Notes under the pieces: generated by a model | What the model was told of the DNA's origin: nothing | Databases searched by the model: none | The model's input: only the letters and a program-made list of their open reading frames with translations | Shown: in pieces, positions 61,283 to 64,000 of the stretch | How positions within the stretch are numbered: the first letter of the stretch is position 1 | How the letters are laid out: every line of letters starts with the position of its first letter | Made by a program: the position numbers and the translations under genes | DNA from: Spongiactinospora rosea | Lineage (GTDB): Bacteria > Actinomycetota > Actinomycetes > Streptosporangiales > Streptosporangiaceae | DNA length: 64,000 nt | NCBI RefSeq assembly: GCF_003315795.1 | Contig: NZ_QMEY01000026.1 | Span: 62,001-126,000 of the forward strand | Direction: 5' to 3'

Positions 61283-63046
61283 GTGAGACCTCTGCCGTAC
61301 GCCGCGCCGGACCCGCGCGGTCGTCCTCCGCGTTCGCCAAGGGCCTTGCGTCGCTGGTGCTCCGCGTTCGCCGCGGTGATGATCGTGATGTCGCTGACCG
61401 TGGTCATCACCGCCCTGGATGTTGTACGTCCCGCCGTCCCGCCCGCCCACGCGCAGGAGGATTTCGACAACTCGGTGAGCTGGAACATGAACGGCCGAGT
61501 CGGCGGGCCGGGGTCGGCTCCGGGAACCGGCCGGCCGGGTAGGGAGGATCGCTGGCGGACCGTCATCCTCCCGATCCTCCGTGAAGGAGCGGACGTCCTG
61601 CTCATGCAGGAGGCGGGCACCGAGCCGCCGTGGCAGATCCAGCGTATCGTGGGACGGCATTGGGACGGTGTTTACGAGTTCCACTGGGACCTTGGGGACC
61701 ACAACGGGAACCTGGGGCTGGTCAACGTCTACTTCATGGATTCGGGCCAGCAGCGCAACGGCCTGGCGATCGTCACCCGGGAGGGCGCGGACGAGGCCGT
61801 TCAACTCCCCATCCATAGCGATCACAACGCCCGGCCGATGATGGGCGTGCGCTTCGGCGACATCTGGTATTTCACCGCGCATGCACCGTCCATGGGCCAT
61901 CGTAACAACGGCGCCGAGGACGTACTGGAGACCGTCCGCCAGTTCATGGCCGGCCGGCCGCGCGAGGAACGCGGCCACGAAAGGGTCATGGGCGACTTCA
62001 ACACCAACCCCGCCAGGCTGCCGATTCAATATCAGCAGAACATCTACCGCGCCAACCAGCCGACGCACCAGGGCGGCAGTGAGCTGGACTTCGGCGCCAT
62101 CGCCGGCGTGCCGGCCAATCGCTCGGTCTCCGTCACCCGTGATGGGCGGGACTCCGACCACTGGACGGTGCATTTCCGCATCCACGACGGCTGCGCCATG
62201 GCGGCTCCCTTCGCGGCTGCGGCCACGCCTGACCGGCCCGCCGCAACGGCCACCTGCGGCACCTCACCCGCGCCTGGCGTGGTGTACAGCATCAGAGCCG
62301 CGTCCGGGAAACTCTTCTCGATCACCCGTACTCATGCCGGCGGTTTCACTTTCTTTCCGGCTCGCAACGAGACCTCCGGCCGGGTAGCGGTGAGTTTCGG
62401 CTCCGAACCCGAGACCTATCTCCTCGAAATGACCGGCGGCTGCCTGACACGGAACGTCCCCTCCTTCCAAGTGCTCAAGCTCGCGGACTGCGATCCGGAT
62501 GACGAGATGCAGCAGTGGAAAATCGATGACGGGGCGATCCTCGACGTCGGAGGCCACCTGGCGCTGGCACCCTACGCGGAGCTCAAAGACGCACAGATCC
62601 AGCTAGTGTCCACCGAAGCCGGAAGCGCCTACAAGTGGCGGTTCCACGTCGTGAACGACCCGTACTCCGGACACGACGAGCTCAGAAGGCGGGATCTGCG
62701 GGTCATGGGTCTCGGATCGTCCACCACGTTCGGTGAGGGCAGCTCCGACGGCAACGGTTACCGCGACACCGCCGATCGAGGACTCAACCGGGTCGCCCAG
62801 GCGAGCTCGGCGGCGGCGACCGCCGACGACAGCCCCTATGTGGACTGGGTCGGTCCGTACGGGTGGGAACGATGGCCGACCGGGAGATCGAAGGCTGGCG
62901 GGGATATCGGATCAACGAGATCGCCGGCAAGGCGGACTGCGCGGTCAGCACGTACCAGCCCAACCTCATCACCCTCATCGCCGGCGGCAACGACGTCATC
63001 CAGAACTATGAGATGGACGGCGCGATCGGCCGGCTCGAAAGCCTGA
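61283..63046 (+). CDS. Secreted CdtB-like nuclease with lectin and start of SGNH domain
   Basis: A GTG at 61283 after GAGGGG starts a protein with a long signal/anchor (about residues 22-48, then AHAQED). Residues 60-300 match the exonuclease-endonuclease-phosphatase fold in its CdtB form: SWNMNG, LLMQEAGTEP (Glu110), YFTAHAPSMG (His200), VMGDFNTNP (Asp238, Asn240) and DSDHWTVHF (Asp292, His293). Residues about 325-455 look like a ricin-type trefoil (GVVYSIRAASGKLFSI, DDEMQQWKIDDGAI). From about 470 an SGNH esterase begins (LRVMGLGSSTTFGEGSSDG). A missing base near 62853 shifts the frame and the last 65 residues are nonsense. The remainder continues in the next entry. Confidence 0.75.
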   Translation: MRPLPYAAPDPRGRPPRSPRALRRWCSAFAAVMIVMSLTVVITALDVVRPAVPPAHAQEDFDNSVSWNMNGRVGGPGSAPGTGRPGREDRWRTVILPILREGADVLLMQEAGTEPPWQIQRIVGRHWDGVYEFHWDLGDHNGNLGLVNVYFMDSGQQRNGLAIVTREGADEAVQLPIHSDHNARPMMGVRFGDIWYFTAHAPSMGHRNNGAEDVLETVRQFMAGRPREERGHERVMGDFNTNPARLPIQYQQNIYRANQPTHQGGSELDFGAIAGVPANRSVSVTRDGRDSDHWTVHFRIHDGCAMAAPFAAAATPDRPAATATCGTSPAPGVVYSIRAASGKLFSITRTHAGGFTFFPARNETSGRVAVSFGSEPETYLLEMTGGCLTRNVPSFQVLKLADCDPDDEMQQWKIDDGAILDVGGHLALAPYAELKDAQIQLVSTEAGSAYKWRFHVVNDPYSGHDELRRRDLRVMGLGSSTTFGEGSSDGNGYRDTADRGLNRVAQASSAAATADDSPYVDWVGPYGWERWPTGRSKAGGDIGSTRSPARRTARSARTSPTSSPSSPAATTSSRTMRWTARSAGSKA

Positions 63047-64000
63047 TCAAGCAGATCAGCGAGGACTCGCCGGGAGTCACCGTGCTGGTCGCCGGTGTGC
63101 AGCCCTTCCCCGACGCCGCCAGGAACGCGCGCGGAGACCGGTTCACCGCCCAGATCCCGGCCCTGGTCGACAAGCTCGTGGACGACGGCATCCGCGCCGT
63201 CTACACCGATCTCACCGGGCTTGAGCCGGCCGACATCGGCCCGGACGGCATCCACCCCACCGACCGCGGCTATGGCAAGATCGGCGAGGCGTTCGTGAAG
63301 GCGGCCGACCAGGCGCGGGACAACACCTGGCTTGAGCCGGTCAACCCGCAGGCGGCGAACACGCCGTCCAACCCGTGCGGGATCAAGGACTACGGCCCGG
63401 GCGCGCCTCCGCCGGCGTCCGGCAAGCTGGGCCCGAACTGGGACGACCGCGGCGTCATCCAGGCGCAGGAGTTCCCCTCCAGCAACCGGTTCTGGATGGT
63501 CGACATCAACAAGGACGGCAAGGCCGAGTTCGTCACCGTCGACAAGGACCAGAACTTCCGCTTCTGGTGGAACGGCGGCCCGTCGGGCACGAAATGGGTG
63601 CCTTTCGTGGAGGGCGAGAACTCCTACAAACCCAAGCGTGGTGCGGTCGGCAACATGCTCCGCTTCGCCGACGTCGACGGTGACGACTTCCCGGACTGCA
63701 TGGTCGTCCACCTCGGCGGCCGGATCGACCTGCGCACCTGGAAGGCCGACAACCCGCCGGGCGCGCGTATGTGCATGACCGACCACGCCGTGGCGGACGT
63801 CTACTCCGACGGCTCCCTCGGGGACCCGCTGACCATCGACCCGGCCACGAAGATCCGCTTCGCCGACGTCACCGGAGGCGGCCGTGACGACTATCTGCTG
63901 ATCAAGCCGGACGGCACCACGACCGCCTGGTACAACAGGGGCTTCAAGGACGGCCCACCCGGTAACAAGTCCTCGGACTCCCGCCCCGGAACCAGGGAAT
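62872..64000 (+). CDS. Continuation: SGNH esterase and FG-GAP repeats (runs off the window)
   Basis: In frame +1 relative to the previous entry the same protein goes on: VRVGTMADREIEGWRGYRIN, then block III in LIAGGNDVIQNY and block V in DGIHPTDRGYGKIG of the SGNH hydrolase, whose Ser block lies before the frameshift. FG-GAP/VCBS-like repeats follow (MVDINKDGKAEFVTVD, FADVDGDDFPDCMVV, FADVTGGGRDDYLLI) up to the window end. An ATG at 62872 could start a separate product, but it would lack the catalytic Ser and any signal peptide, so this is best seen as the second part of one frameshifted gene. Confidence 0.75.
   Translation, partial: MADREIEGWRGYRINEIAGKADCAVSTYQPNLITLIAGGNDVIQNYEMDGAIGRLESLIKQISEDSPGVTVLVAGVQPFPDAARNARGDRFTAQIPALVDKLVDDGIRAVYTDLTGLEPADIGPDGIHPTDRGYGKIGEAFVKAADQARDNTWLEPVNPQAANTPSNPCGIKDYGPGAPPPASGKLGPNWDDRGVIQAQEFPSSNRFWMVDINKDGKAEFVTVDKDQNFRFWWNGGPSGTKWVPFVEGENSYKPKRGAVGNMLRFADVDGDDFPDCMVVHLGGRIDLRTWKADNPPGARMCMTDHAVADVYSDGSLGDPLTIDPATKIRFADVTGGGRDDYLLIKPDGTTTAWYNRGFKDGPPGNKSSDSRPGTRE

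Overview
The window is high-GC DNA with tightly packed genes, 4-bp ATGA/GTGA start-stop overlaps, frequent GTG starts, LAL-type and SARP-type regulators, and many secreted proteins carrying Ala-rich signal peptides. This points to a filamentous actinomycete. The mix of hemopexin-rich giant protein, DUF4331 protein and RiPP genes would fit Streptosporangiales, but that placement is an inference. No rRNA, tRNA or CRISPR array was seen.

Left part (1-23.7 kb). A cut-off MFS transporter, the wreck of a GNAT acetyltransferase, a small secreted protein and an acyl-CoA-dehydrogenase-fold flavoenzyme come first. They are followed by a 12.9-kb gene for a Tc-toxin-A-like protein of about 4300 residues, with two hemopexin-like arrays built into it. 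A 684-residue protein with two internal copies of one module overlaps its end and is probably its partner or cargo. No TcB or TcC gene lies nearby. Two paralogous secreted proteins come next, then a DUF4331 - TPR - NicO-type metal exporter run with a (His-Gly)n loop.

Middle part (23.7-43.2 kb). This is the most interesting region: a RiPP-like system with an unusual set of enzymes. A rightward operon encodes an 86-residue precursor (C-terminal ACGCGIWSGSGSG region), a radical SAM/SPASM maturase, a PqqD-like recognition protein and an FAD oxidoreductase. A leftward operon encodes an ABC transporter pair, YcaO, TfuA and a cytochrome P450. The two promoters share one 55-bp layout: a CCCAC-N4-GTGGG palindrome and a CATACTCAACCAGCA box at identical spacing. 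Beside them are a protein fusing a graspetide-type ATP-grasp domain to a SARP regulator, a LuxR-type regulator with a defective receiver, and a stand-alone LuxR HTH. Leftwards from the precursor promoter runs a signalling set: a second peptide whose sequence aligns without gaps to the precursor leader, a nucleotidyl cyclase/AAA/TPR regulator, a cytoplasmic subtilase, a GAF protein and a LAL regulator. I infer that the subtilase could be the leader protease and that the leader-only peptide could be a sensor or decoy.

Right part (43.2-64 kb). Mixed accessory genes: a membrane HTH protein, an HxlR-peroxiredoxin fusion divergent from an MFS exporter, TetR, a secreted TAP-type peptidase, a lipoprotein, VOC and azoreductase genes, a large secreted subtilase, a split MFS exporter, and a threonine-dehydratase/RidA/YheO-like set. 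Several broken genes (MFS-luciferase chimera, MarR tail, FAD monooxygenase tail, shortened YheO-like regulator) mark this as a region of active rearrangement. The window ends inside a secreted CdtB-like nuclease - lectin - SGNH esterase - FG-GAP protein that is split by a frameshift.
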